Source: Actinomadura_C alba (lineage in GTDB: Bacteria > Actinomycetota > Actinomycetes > Streptosporangiales > Streptosporangiaceae). Taken from it: a stretch of 64,000 bases of DNA. Of this stretch, positions 1 to 8,589 are shown in pieces. The position numbers and the translations under genes were made by a program. The stretch spans positions 620,001 to 684,000 of the forward strand of contig NZ_BAAAOK010000015.1 of NCBI RefSeq assembly GCF_039530285.1, written 5' to 3'. The notes beneath the pieces are model-generated. The model was not told the origin of the DNA, searched no databases, and worked only from the letters and a program-made list of their open reading frames with translations. Positions within the stretch are counted from its first letter, which is position 1. Each line of letters opens with the position of its first letter.

Positions 1-384
1 ATGATGTTCCCGGTCCTGTTCGGCTTGTCGATGGACTACGAGGTCTTCCTGATCTCGCGGGTCCGTGAGGAGTACGAGCGCACCGGCGACACCCGGATGG
101 CCGTCACTCGCGGGCTGGCGCGGACCGCCAAGGTCATCACGGCCGCGGCCGCCATCATGATCGCCGTCTTTACGACCTCCCTGCTCGGCCACGACGTCGC
201 GGTCAAGCAGGGAGGTCTGGGCATGGCCGTCGCCGTGCTCATCGACGCCACCATCGTCCGGATGATCCTCGTCCCCGCGGTGATGGAACTGTGCGGCAAG
301 GCCAACTGGTGGATGCCCGGACGCCGGGCACCGAAGGCGACCTCGGCTTCTCCGGCCGGGGTCGGGGAAGAGGCCAGAGTCTGA
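1..384 (+). CDS. MMPL family transporter, C-terminal fragment (5' end outside window)
   Basis: The reading frame is open from the first base and stops at 382-384, so only the last ~127 residues of a longer membrane transporter are present. It begins in the conserved block before the last membrane helices (GLSMDYEVFLISRVREEYE), which is diagnostic of the MMPL/RND-like family. The same block (LGVDYNIFLMSRVREE) occurs in the complete MMPL gene at 29162-31258. Two to three hydrophobic helices follow (VITAAAAIMIAVFTTSLLG; MAVAVLIDATIVRMILVPAV), then a short hydrophilic tail. MMPL proteins in actinomycete clusters export lipids or polyketides; the substrate here is unknown. Confidence 0.85.
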   Translation: MMFPVLFGLSMDYEVFLISRVREEYERTGDTRMAVTRGLARTAKVITAAAAIMIAVFTTSLLGHDVAVKQGGLGMAVAVLIDATIVRMILVPAVMELCGKANWWMPGRRAPKATSASPAGVGEEARV

Positions 385-399
385 CCCTTCCTCGAGTCG

Positions 400-436
400 G
401 AGTGCGGGGAACCCTCGGGCGGGGTTCCCCGCACTC
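400..436 (+). terminator. Strong hairpin terminator after the MMPL fragment
   Basis: Perfect 15-bp arms (400-414 and 422-436, gagtgcggggaaccc and its reverse complement) enclose a 7-base loop, 16 bases after the stop codon. A short ctttg follows instead of a long T-run, as is usual in high-GC actinomycetes. It should insulate the upstream transporter gene from the regulator gene that follows. Confidence 0.75.
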
Positions 437-935
437 TTTGCGCTCTCTGGAGAGCGCATTCTCGTGGAGGGGACCCGTACGCGAGCCTGGCATGACGGTC
501 ATCTGAAGGACAAGGACTTCCCGCCGAAGGTGTGCACGCTCCGACACGGGCGACCAGTGTGTCCAGGTGGGAGCCCTAGACCGGCCCGTCGTGTGCAGTA
601 GATGTAACAGCCCATTACGTATGTCATGGCCCGCACCAATCAAAAGTAATGCAGGAAACTGTAAGAACTACATTCCCATGCAGTGACAAAGTTTCTCTGG
701 AAACGCTCGAAAATGCAGGTCATGATGGCCCGCGTGGCATCGATCCTGAGACATCACGGTGTGGTACAACACGGGCTGCGACGTACTGCATTCGTCCGAC
801 GCGACCGGAGTGATTCGCTGCGGTTCGCCCAGGCCTCTGAGCTGGCAATGCTGCCATCAGGACCATCACCATCACCATCCTGATCGGGGAAAGGTGCTTC
901 GGGCGCTCTCTCCAGTCGCACGAGCGTAAAGTGAG
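437..935. other. Intergenic region, about 500 bp, no supported gene
   Basis: No frame here shows a recognisable protein or a ribosome-binding site with a start. Part of it (about 590-720) is clearly richer in A/T than its surroundings, as in a promoter region. It could also hold the eroded 5' part of the truncated LAL regulator that follows, but I could not recognise a Walker A or other ATPase motif in any frame. Confidence 0.5.
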
Positions 936-2999
936 TTGGTTGTGACAACGAGGCCGACGATAGAGAACCAAAAGCCAGAAGCCATACTCAACGCTGCAAG
1001 TGTCACCAAGCAGCTGGTGCCGGTGCCGCTGGATGAAGATGCCAACGAACAGGTCTTGCGGGACATCCTCGGGGCTGATATAGACCACGAACTATTCGAC
1101 TTCGCAGCTGGTGCCGGCGGAAATCCTCGGCTGCTTGCTGAACTTGCGCTCGGGCTTGCAGAAGAAGGACTTGTAGAGGAGCGCAATGGAACGGTTCAAC
1201 TGACTGGACGGCGGATTCCGCGTCGCGTTCTGGCGTTTGTGAAGCTCCGGATGGGCGATCTGAGCACGAACTGTCAGCAGTTCCTAAAGATCGCGGCAGT
1301 ATTGGGGAGATTCTTCATGCTGGAGGATGCGTCCAGAATGTTGGATCGATCCTCGGCAATCTTGCTCTCACCATTGGATGAGGCAATGGCCTCGGGCTTC
1401 GTCGTTGTTGCGGAGCATCAATTCGCGTTCCAGAGCGATTTCCTCTGGCGAGGGGTAATCGAGTCTATCCCCGCTCCCGCACTTGGAACGTTGCAACGTG
1501 AGGCAATGGGTCACTCCGGGAGACGTGCACAGGCATACGTTCAGCCATTTTCGGTGACCGAGCGGCCGATTTGGGTGACCGAGCGTCCTACTGAACCGTC
1601 CAATGGGGTCCAAGCGGAAGCCGGCGGAGTATACTCAAAGGCGCACAGTCTGATAATGAACGGGCAGGCGACAGCTGGAATACGTGTCGCGGAGCGTATT
1701 CTCGCCAGCCCGAGCATTTCGGCTTCCGCCCGGCTTGATGCGGAAGCATCTCTAATTCTAGGTTGCTTCCTACTTGGCAAGGAAGAAGCCGAGGAGCATT
1801 CAGAGAGAATTTTGCGGGAGCGAAGGACTGGGCAAGGCGATATTGCCGTGTTGATGGCACTAACAACACTCTCCAACGCTCGCTGGCGTGTTGGAGAATT
1901 GGCTGAAGGCCTTAGCCTGGGACGTACTGCGGTGCGATACAGTGATAATGTTGATCCGGTTTGGCGTCTTCATTTCCAGCTCGCTCTGGCCGGGAAGCTG
2001 GCAAACCTTCGTGAATTCGACAAGGCCGAATCGCTGATCAATGACGCGGAAGCCGGCCTGCATGGACTATCCGCGCAGGTCTGGACTGCTGCGCCTGCGG
2101 CAATGCGATCTCGGTTGTTCCTCCAAGCCGGACAACTCAGAGACGCTCACCGACAGGCGGAGCTGGCGACTGCCGCAGCGGGGCGGGACGCTGTTCCCAT
2201 GCTCAGGCCCCTTGCGTTCTCCGTGCTCAGTGCCGTCTCTCTTTATATAGGGGACTTGCCCGCAGCCGCTGAGCACTTGAATCGAGCGCAAAGCGAGTTG
2301 GCGACAGACCGCGCGGTGCTTCACTCCACGCAGTATGCCTGGACAGAAGTGCGTCTCACTGCTAAGAGAGAAGGGCCTCGGGCGGCTATCGAGCTGTTGT
2401 CCGATAAGTACGGCCATCTTCCGACGCAACGGAGTCTGTATATCGAGGATCCGGGTGCCGCTGCATTCCTGGTCCGCCTTGCACTCGATATGGGTGACAC
2501 CAACCTTAAGCACAGTGTTCTCGAAACAGTGGACGGTCTCGCGGAGGACAACCCTGGTATCTCGGTCATTAGCCTTAGCGCCATGCATGCGAACGCGTTG
2601 GCGAACGGCGATCCGGCTGCACTGGAGCGCATAATTACCCAGTCACCAGATCCAGTGGCGGTCGCCCTGGCGACCGGTGAACTCGCCAAGCATTATGCCA
2701 TAGAAGTTCCAAAGAGGCCGCAAAGCGTCTCGGATTGCTGGTCCAGTCTCTCCGACATGGAGCGACGTATCTCATATCTGGTGAGCGTGGGGCTGACAAA
2801 TCGCCAGATCGCCAAACGAGTCCACCTGTCGGCGCATACAGTGAATTACCATCTTAGGAAGATCTATAGGAAGCTAGGTATCAACACCCGCGCCGAACTG
2901 GCACACGGAGCTGCAACCTATTCGAGCGGAGCTGCAATCTATTCGATGGGAGACGAGGAGAAGCGGGGCTCTGGCAAAGTCGGCGGTGATGTCCTCTGA
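936..2999 (+). CDS. LuxR-type LAL-family regulator lacking its N-terminal ATPase P-loop
   Basis: 687 residues from a TTG start; a GTG two codons on is an equally weak alternative. The protein begins in what is normally the end of a LAL ATPase domain (GGNPRLLAELALGLAEEG, residues ~60-78). It runs through a long helical TPR-like region and ends in a LuxR wHTH (LSDMERRISYLVSVGLTNRQIAKRVHLSAHTVNYHLRKIYRKL, residues ~605-650). Complete LALs, such as the one at 3772-6681, are ~900-1000 residues and start with a Walker A ATPase; here about 250 residues with the P-loop are absent. Base composition is visibly more A/T-rich than the neighbours. It may be a 5'-deleted remnant or a divergent regulator that has lost nucleotide control. 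Confidence 0.7.
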   Translation: MVVTTRPTIENQKPEAILNAASVTKQLVPVPLDEDANEQVLRDILGADIDHELFDFAAGAGGNPRLLAELALGLAEEGLVEERNGTVQLTGRRIPRRVLAFVKLRMGDLSTNCQQFLKIAAVLGRFFMLEDASRMLDRSSAILLSPLDEAMASGFVVVAEHQFAFQSDFLWRGVIESIPAPALGTLQREAMGHSGRRAQAYVQPFSVTERPIWVTERPTEPSNGVQAEAGGVYSKAHSLIMNGQATAGIRVAERILASPSISASARLDAEASLILGCFLLGKEEAEEHSERILRERRTGQGDIAVLMALTTLSNARWRVGELAEGLSLGRTAVRYSDNVDPVWRLHFQLALAGKLANLREFDKAESLINDAEAGLHGLSAQVWTAAPAAMRSRLFLQAGQLRDAHRQAELATAAAGRDAVPMLRPLAFSVLSAVSLYIGDLPAAAEHLNRAQSELATDRAVLHSTQYAWTEVRLTAKREGPRAAIELLSDKYGHLPTQRSLYIEDPGAAAFLVRLALDMGDTNLKHSVLETVDGLAEDNPGISVISLSAMHANALANGDPAALERIITQSPDPVAVALATGELAKHYAIEVPKRPQSVSDCWSSLSDMERRISYLVSVGLTNRQIAKRVHLSAHTVNYHLRKIYRKLGINTRAELAHGAATYSSGAAIYSMGDEEKRGSGKVGGDVL

Positions 3000-3046
3000 C
3001 CTGTGGCGAGGTGGGCCGGTCAGGCCTTGATCGCCGGGTTCCCCGC

Positions 3047-3106
3047 CAGGAATGGCTGAGCGACTTCGACTTCGCCGCCAACCCGAACGTCCCCACCCGC
3101 AGTCGT
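3047..3106 (+). pseudogene. Relic of an IS21-family IstB helper ATPase (N-terminal snippet)
   Basis: Seventeen codons from 3050 read EWLSDFDFAANPNVPTR, which resembles the stretch just before the Walker A region of IstB-like transposition helper ATPases (pattern WL-DFDF-ANPN). The frame then breaks down and no P-loop follows, so only a fragment survives. It sits between the truncated LAL gene and the DUF6069-like gene, where a past insertion/deletion could also explain the missing LAL N-terminus. The call rests on recall of the family pattern only. Confidence 0.4.
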
Positions 3107-3128
3107 CCAGGGCCTTTAACGGCCTGTA

Positions 3129-3581
3129 TCACGTGCAGGAGAGCCGCCTCGCCAGGATGGGGATGATTACAGCGGCGGCCACCACGTGCGACGCTGCGAG
3201 GATGACCTGGGTGGACACGGTGGTCTGCGTCGCGGCGGCAGGGGCGGTGAGGGAGAGCACGGTGAACGCGACGGCGGCGACCACGAAGGTGCGGGTGGGC
3301 CGCTTGGCCCAGCGGGCCAGAGCCACCGCGAGGAGGATCCCGCCGATCGACCACAACACAACGCTCCGGGCGATGCCGCCAACCGCGATCTCCGTGGCCT
3401 CCTTCTCCCCGAAACCGGCCGCCTTCATCGGGACGCCGGCGCCCCGGGCGACGAGCGTGAACCCCTCGGTCACGACGGCACCGGCGAGGGTGGCCAGGAC
3501 GCCGACCTGCCATACGGGGCGCGTGGCCAGGGACCAGGCGAACCTGGGCGAGGACGGGGGCTGGGGGGTGGTCTCACTCAT
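3129..3581 (-). CDS. Small four-helix membrane protein, DUF6069-like
   Basis: 150 residues if it starts at the ATG ending at 3581, which has an ideal AGGAGG seven bases upstream; an upstream in-frame start at 3644 has no such site. After a polar Pro-rich N-terminus, four hydrophobic segments are visible (starting near VGVLATLAGAVV, VVLWSIGGILLAVAL, FVVAAVAFTVLSL and VILAASHVVAAAVIIPIL). The pattern fits actinobacterial DUF6069 proteins, whose function is unknown. It is a lone gene, convergent with the truncated LAL gene. Confidence 0.7.
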   Translation of the reverse strand: MSETTPQPPSSPRFAWSLATRPVWQVGVLATLAGAVVTEGFTLVARGAGVPMKAAGFGEKEATEIAVGGIARSVVLWSIGGILLAVALARWAKRPTRTFVVAAVAFTVLSLTAPAAATQTTVSTQVILAASHVVAAAVIIPILARRLSCT

Positions 3582-3771
3582 GGTGATGCCTCCTGTTCGG
3601 TGTCCGGGGGAAGGGTGTGCCTGTCGTAGCGTAGATCCACGCACCCGTCGGTGGACGCCGACGGGGCGGAGGACCCCGGCGCTACGCTTCGGCGACCCTC
3701 AGGTCATGGCCCCGGTGCACTGTGCTCCACGCTGCTCGCCGCGACCGGCATGGGCCTCCACCACGGCCAGA

Positions 3772-6681
3772 TCAGCCGGCGGACCCAGGCTGATACGAAG
3801 CGGCCATAGCGGGTGAGAAGGCCTCGTGCGCGATGAAGTGCTTGGTCAGTTCGACGCGACTGTTGATGTCGAGCTTCGAGAACACGCGCCGGAGATGGCT
3901 GTCGACGGTGTGGGGCGAAAGGAACAGGATGCTCGCCGCTTCTCTGTTGGTCCTGCCGTCGACGATCGCCCGTACGACGCGAAGCTCGGCACTCGTAAGA
4001 CTTTCCCAGCCCGCCTTGGGCCGGTCGGCACCCAGACCACGTACATTGTGCACGCCGAGACGCCGCAGCTTCTTCTGCACTCGGGCCACGTCACGCTGCG
4101 CACCGCAATCCAGATAGAGATCCATAGCGGACTCGAGGAGCCGAACTGTTCGGGCCTTGTTCCGAATGCTCTGCTCCTCCCGTGCCGCGTCCTCGAGTGC
4201 GCTACCCGCCGCCAGCGGGCGTGCGGCGAGCCGATAGAGCTCCACGGCGCGGTGCAAGGCAACCGGGTCGCGGCGCAGGACGCCCTCGGCGTGTTCGGCA
4301 CCACCCGCCAACGACGGCACGGTCGGGTTGCGCTCGGTGATTCGCCGGGCGAACTCGGCCGCCCGTTCAGCCTCCGCGTCAAGTCCCACCTGCCTGGCCA
4401 GGCGTACGAGCATTGCCGCCGCCGTCGGCGCCTCGGTAAAGAGCAGCGAGTCGGGTGTGACCTGCCCCTCGACGTTGATCAGCGTCTGGACCATCATCGC
4501 TGGACGCCCACTGACCGCGTGGAATTGCGCGAGTGCCCAATTCAGGCCGGCCTTGTCGGCTGCCGCGTCACCGGTCACCAGCCGTTCGGTCATCCGCAAC
4601 TGTTCGCTGGCGGTGGCGAGATCGCCACGATGCATGCTGATTCGGGCTATGACCATTCGCGCGGGTACGGAGTCCTCTGGTGCCGACCGGTCCGTCAGAC
4701 GAAGCGCGGCCTCGGCTTCGACACGCGCTTCCTCAAGCCGGCCTTCCGCTGCCAGGAGTTCGGCGCGGTAGCCGTGCCACAGGGGATCCGGCCTGGCCTC
4801 GCCGAGCTTCTCCGCCTCCTGCTTGATGGCGGCGCAGACGGCTGTCGCCTCCTCGAACTGATCGGCCGCGATGAGGGCCCGGACCATCCACGTCCACAGC
4901 GGGCGTTCGCATGCGTCACAGTACGGCGGGGTCGCCGCCTGCCGCGGCTCCCGAGCGGAGAATCCCCCGCCGGTCTTATCCGTGCCGTTGCCGGACCCCG
5001 CGTCCCGACTGGGGATGAGCGGCGGCGCGAGGCCGGCCGGCTGCCCACGCCCCGGTGCCGCGTTCGCGCTGGGCACGCCGCTCACGCGCTTCGCCGTGTC
5101 CGCGAGCGCCTCCTTCAGCTTGACACGATCCAGCTCACGGAGGTCCTGCCGCGCCAGCGTTCGCTGAAGAAGCTCGGCCGACATGCCGTGGCAGTCGGCG
5201 TCCCGCAGTCCTTGCCCCAGCTCGAGCACCAGCTGCGCCTCGGCCGCCGCCTCGATACCGGGGCGCACGGCGACGTCCGCAAGGCGGCCGGCCTCGGCGC
5301 CCCGGCCCGCTCCGGCAAGCAGACGCAGGGCACGTGCCAGCGTTCGCGGTGCTTCGTCGCCCAGATCTCCCAGAGTCGATATGGCCCGAGCCGCCATATC
5401 GTCACAACCGCATCCGGGCGATTGCGGTGGCGGTGAAGTGCAGGGTATGACGACAGGTGGGACAAGGCCTGGCCGTTCAGGATGGGCGTCCGCCACCCTG
5501 GTCAGGGATTGGTGCACCCTAGGAGCAGGCGAAGGCCGGCCTCCGGGCTGTACCTGAGGAGCCCCGCCGGCCGCCCCGGTGCCGATCGCGGTCACGGCAG
5601 ATGGCATGGCCGAAGGCGCGGTGGCGGGCGTGGCAGAAGACACGGCAGAAGACACGGTGGCGGGCACGGCCGCGGCGGGCTCCCACCCCCGGACAGCGGC
5701 ATGCTGAAGCGCTTCCCCGATCACCTCGTGGGTGAACGCCAGCTCCATGCCATTCCTTCGGATCAAGCCCAGTTGCACCGCCTCGTCGACACTAGAGGAC
5801 AGATCGGGGGCCGACTCGCCGAGCAAGGCCGCCGCCTCCTCGACCGTGAACGTATGACCGATCCTTCTCCCATGCACGAGCAGACGCCGAACCGCGGGCG
5901 GCATCTCGTCCAGCAGGCGGCCAACAGCAGCGAGGACGCCTTCGGGCAGACGTTCGGCCACCACCGAAGCCGTGCCGTCGACGATGACCACCTGTCCCGC
6001 TTCGATGAGCGCGCTGAACAGGTTCTCCACCAGCCACGGGTTACCGCCGCAGCGAGCCGCCCAGCTGAGCACAGACGAATCCGGTTTGGCGCCGAGGATG
6101 CTGGTGCACAACTCGGCTACCGCCTCATTGTCCAGCGCCCCAAGGTGAAGCCGCACCGCGGCGTGATCGATCAGCCAGCCGATGGCGTGCTGGGCGAGCG
6201 ATTGTGTGGGAACCGGCCGACGTGCGAGCAGCCACAGCACCGGTGATGAGGCGAGCGACTGCACGAGCCCCCTGAGGGCCAGACCACTGACATCGTCGAC
6301 CCGCTGGGCATCGTCCAGAACGATCATGAGGGGGCGCCTGCGTGCCGCGTTCTCGACTAGTTCCCCAATACGATCCATCAACCAGAAAGGATTACTATCC
6401 GGGCGAACCAGATCATCGACATCGGCTTCACCGGACATCACGTGCCGCAAGAAGTTGATCAGCAAGTGAATGGGGATCGGCTGGTCGGTTCCACCTGCCC
6501 GCCCGGCGACCACGGTCAGGCCGCGTTCGGCCCCCTCCAGGGCCGTGGCCTTCAAAAGGCGAGTCCTGCCTATGCCGAACGGTCCCTCGACGATAACACA
6601 GCCGCCGGAGCCCTGCGAGGTGGCATCCAAATGGCTGTCCAACGCGGACAGTATGTGTTCACGCCCTACCAATGGATTCAT
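3772..6681 (-). CDS. Complete LAL-family (large ATP-binding LuxR) transcriptional regulator
   Basis: 969 residues from the ATG ending at 6681 (reading MNPLVGREHIL, the usual LAL beginning); an upstream ATG at 6747 would add 22 atypical residues. Order of parts: Walker A-type P-loop (EGPFGIGRTRLL, residues ~32-43), Walker B-like LMIVLDDAQ (~120), the GGNPWLVENL block, a low-complexity Ala/Pro/Val linker, a helical TPR-like region, and a C-terminal LuxR wHTH (LTSAELRVVRAIVDGRTNREAASILFLSPHTVDSHLRRVFSKL in substance). The linker contains CxxC pairs. It is divergent from the mevalonate operon across an ~820-bp gap, so it is probably a pathway-specific activator of that operon (inference). Confidence 0.88.
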   Translation of the reverse strand: MNPLVGREHILSALDSHLDATSQGSGGCVIVEGPFGIGRTRLLKATALEGAERGLTVVAGRAGGTDQPIPIHLLINFLRHVMSGEADVDDLVRPDSNPFWLMDRIGELVENAARRRPLMIVLDDAQRVDDVSGLALRGLVQSLASSPVLWLLARRPVPTQSLAQHAIGWLIDHAAVRLHLGALDNEAVAELCTSILGAKPDSSVLSWAARCGGNPWLVENLFSALIEAGQVVIVDGTASVVAERLPEGVLAAVGRLLDEMPPAVRRLLVHGRRIGHTFTVEEAAALLGESAPDLSSSVDEAVQLGLIRRNGMELAFTHEVIGEALQHAAVRGWEPAAAVPATVSSAVSSATPATAPSAMPSAVTAIGTGAAGGAPQVQPGGRPSPAPRVHQSLTRVADAHPERPGLVPPVVIPCTSPPPQSPGCGCDDMAARAISTLGDLGDEAPRTLARALRLLAGAGRGAEAGRLADVAVRPGIEAAAEAQLVLELGQGLRDADCHGMSAELLQRTLARQDLRELDRVKLKEALADTAKRVSGVPSANAAPGRGQPAGLAPPLIPSRDAGSGNGTDKTGGGFSAREPRQAATPPYCDACERPLWTWMVRALIAADQFEEATAVCAAIKQEAEKLGEARPDPLWHGYRAELLAAEGRLEEARVEAEAALRLTDRSAPEDSVPARMVIARISMHRGDLATASEQLRMTERLVTGDAAADKAGLNWALAQFHAVSGRPAMMVQTLINVEGQVTPDSLLFTEAPTAAAMLVRLARQVGLDAEAERAAEFARRITERNPTVPSLAGGAEHAEGVLRRDPVALHRAVELYRLAARPLAAGSALEDAAREEQSIRNKARTVRLLESAMDLYLDCGAQRDVARVQKKLRRLGVHNVRGLGADRPKAGWESLTSAELRVVRAIVDGRTNREAASILFLSPHTVDSHLRRVFSKLDINSRVELTKHFIAHEAFSPAMAASYQPGSAG

Positions 6682-7500
6682 GATTGCCCCCGTGTTGCTC
6701 TGGAGAATCGTCCAACGCGTGCCATGGGCATGGCAATGGATGCTCAACGAGTACTAGCGTGATGGCGTGGACGCCTTATCTCAAGAGGCACTCATTGATA
6801 CACCTGACCGGCGAATCGATCACTGTTTGAAATAACAAGCTCACGTAGTGTGTTTGAGGTGGGTTCGCCTTTGCGTGATAAAGACGTGGCAGGTCGTACT
6901 CGTTCTCCACTGACCGCCGATGCATTCCCATTGAGGCGTGGGTAAGGGGAGCCAGGCCCGGACGGGCCCAGGTAGCGTCCTTCAGGCGCATCGCGGCGTT
7001 CAACTGCCCGGACTGGTCAGTTGCACACCCGGGGCCGAATCAAGATCGCTTCGAGGCGTTACGACACGATCATCGCGTAATGCCTGTACGAGTTGGCACT
7101 ACTCATGCGAGTAGTGGGCAGGGCGGTACATCGCGATTACTGTCGTGCCATGCCGATTCGATGTTGGGTGGTGGAGCGACCGTGGATGCGCTGGTCCAGA
7201 AATTGGCGTTACTTTCCTGGAGCCGCTCGATCGCGTTCGTCACGCCGCCTGCGTATCGCGAAGGCGCGGTGGTGGGGGTTCCGGCCGCGATGAAGGAGTG
7301 GCCGGCCGGCGCTTGGCCATCGTCCGTCGCGGTTTCCACACCTGGAATGGCATCACCCCGCTGAGACGCTGCGCCGGGGGTCGTGCGTTCGGAATGGACC
7401 GGAAACCCCGCGCTCGAAGTGACGTGATCTCAGTGAATTCATGGGGGTCCGAGATGCGTGAGTACGAAGGCGATCGTCGCCTCGATCGGGAGATGAGAGC
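6682..7500. promoter_or_regulatory. Divergent control region between the LAL regulator and the mevalonate operon
   Basis: About 820 bp without a supported gene; the ORFs here lack recognisable domains and ribosome-binding sites. The region has relatively A/T-rich stretches (6770-6900) and a perfect 8-bp-arm dyad at 7097-7116. It ends with the purine-rich GGGAGATGAGAGC ahead of the 7501 start. It should contain the promoters for both divergent units. No remnant transposase could be identified. Confidence 0.55.
7097..7116. promoter_or_regulatory. Perfect inverted repeat, candidate operator of the mevalonate operon
   Basis: Arms cactactc and gagtagtg are exact reverse complements separated by atgc, giving a 20-base dyad 385 bp upstream of the first mevalonate-operon start. 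A symmetric site of this size is typical for a dimeric regulator, but which protein binds is unknown. Confidence 0.45.
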
Positions 7501-8589
7501 ATGACCGTCAGCTATCTCGGGGCAGCCGCGGATATGGCTGCCATCGATGTCGCGATCAGGGACTTCTTCGCCGAGCGCCGAGCCGAAGCCGACGCGCTCG
7601 ATCAGGACCTCGCGGCAGCGGTCGTCGAGCTGGAGAGCTACGTTCTGCGCGGCGGCAAGCGCATCCGCCCGGCCTTCGCCTGGCTGGGCTGGATCGGTGC
7701 CGGCGGTGACCAGCGCGACCCGGTCGCCAGGGCGGTGCTGAGCGCCTGCGCGGGGTTTGAGCTGCTGCACGCGTCGGGCCTGATTCACGACGACATCATC
7801 GACGCGTCCCGGACACGCCGCGGCCATCCCGCCGCACACGTGACCTTCGCCGAGCGGCATCGGGTGCGGCGCTTCTCCGGTGCCCCCGACGCTTTCGGCA
7901 CGGGCGCCGCCATCCTGGTCGGGGACCTGGCCCTGATATGGGCCGACGTAATGGTCCGCGCGTCCGGGTTGCCGACAGACGCGCAGGTCCGGGTCGGACC
8001 GGTGTGGTCCGCGGTGCGCTCGGAGGTCATGTACGGTCAGTTGCTCGACCTGATCAGCCAGGCGAGCGACGACGAAGACATCGATTCGGCGCTGCGCGTC
8101 AATCAGTACAAGACGGCCTCGTACACGGTGGAACGCCCGCTGCAGTTCGGTGCCGCGATCGCCGGCGCGGGGGCCGAACTCGTCGCAGCCTATCGGGCGT
8201 TCGGCGCCGACATCGGGATCGCGTTCCAGCTCCGCGACGACCTGCTGGGCGTGTTCGGCGACCCGACGGTGACGGGCAAGCCGTCGGGCGATGATCTTCG
8301 CGAGGGCAAGCGAACGGTTCTGCTCGCGACGGCGCTCAAGAGCGCGGATGAACGCGATCCGGGCGCGGCGAGATTCCTCAGGGCGAAGATCGGCACCGAC
8401 CTCTCCGATGATGAACTCGCCGCCGCACGCGCCATACTCGTCGATATCGGCGCCGTGGACCACATCGAACGGCAGATCGTGCTCCGCGCCGACCGGGCCA
8501 TGGCCGTGCTGGAGGCGAGTAACGCCACCATCCCCGCAAAGGATCAGCTCGCCGCGATGGCGATCAAGGCGACGCAGCGGGCTCAGTGA
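7501..8589 (+). CDS. Trans-isoprenyl diphosphate synthase (GGPP/FPP/GPP-type), first gene of the mevalonate operon
   Basis: 362 residues. It condenses IPP with allylic diphosphates to make the prenyl donor. Motifs: GGKRIRPAF (residues ~51-59), first aspartate-rich motif DDIID (97-101) preceded by ELLHASGLIH, and a second one DDLLGVFGD (~246). The first motif has no insertion and no aromatic residue four or five positions before it, a pattern usually linked to GGPP (C20) synthases; the product could still be C10 or C15. The start ATG has a good purine-rich site (GGGAGATGAGAG). It overlaps the next gene (TGATG). Streptomyces mevalonate clusters have such a synthase in the same first position. 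Confidence 0.92.
   Translation: MTVSYLGAAADMAAIDVAIRDFFAERRAEADALDQDLAAAVVELESYVLRGGKRIRPAFAWLGWIGAGGDQRDPVARAVLSACAGFELLHASGLIHDDIIDASRTRRGHPAAHVTFAERHRVRRFSGAPDAFGTGAAILVGDLALIWADVMVRASGLPTDAQVRVGPVWSAVRSEVMYGQLLDLISQASDDEDIDSALRVNQYKTASYTVERPLQFGAAIAGAGAELVAAYRAFGADIGIAFQLRDDLLGVFGDPTVTGKPSGDDLREGKRTVLLATALKSADERDPGAARFLRAKIGTDLSDDELAAARAILVDIGAVDHIERQIVLRADRAMAVLEASNATIPAKDQLAAMAIKATQRAQ

Noticed and set aside
437..935. Search for the missing ATPase half of the truncated LAL upstream of its start
   Set aside because: No Walker A, Walker B or other ATPase pattern was found in any forward frame, so no pseudogene extension is claimed.
3826..5436. 536-codon plus-strand open frame opposite the LAL regulator
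   Set aside because: No recognisable domain; the minus strand has the complete LAL architecture with LuxR HTH.
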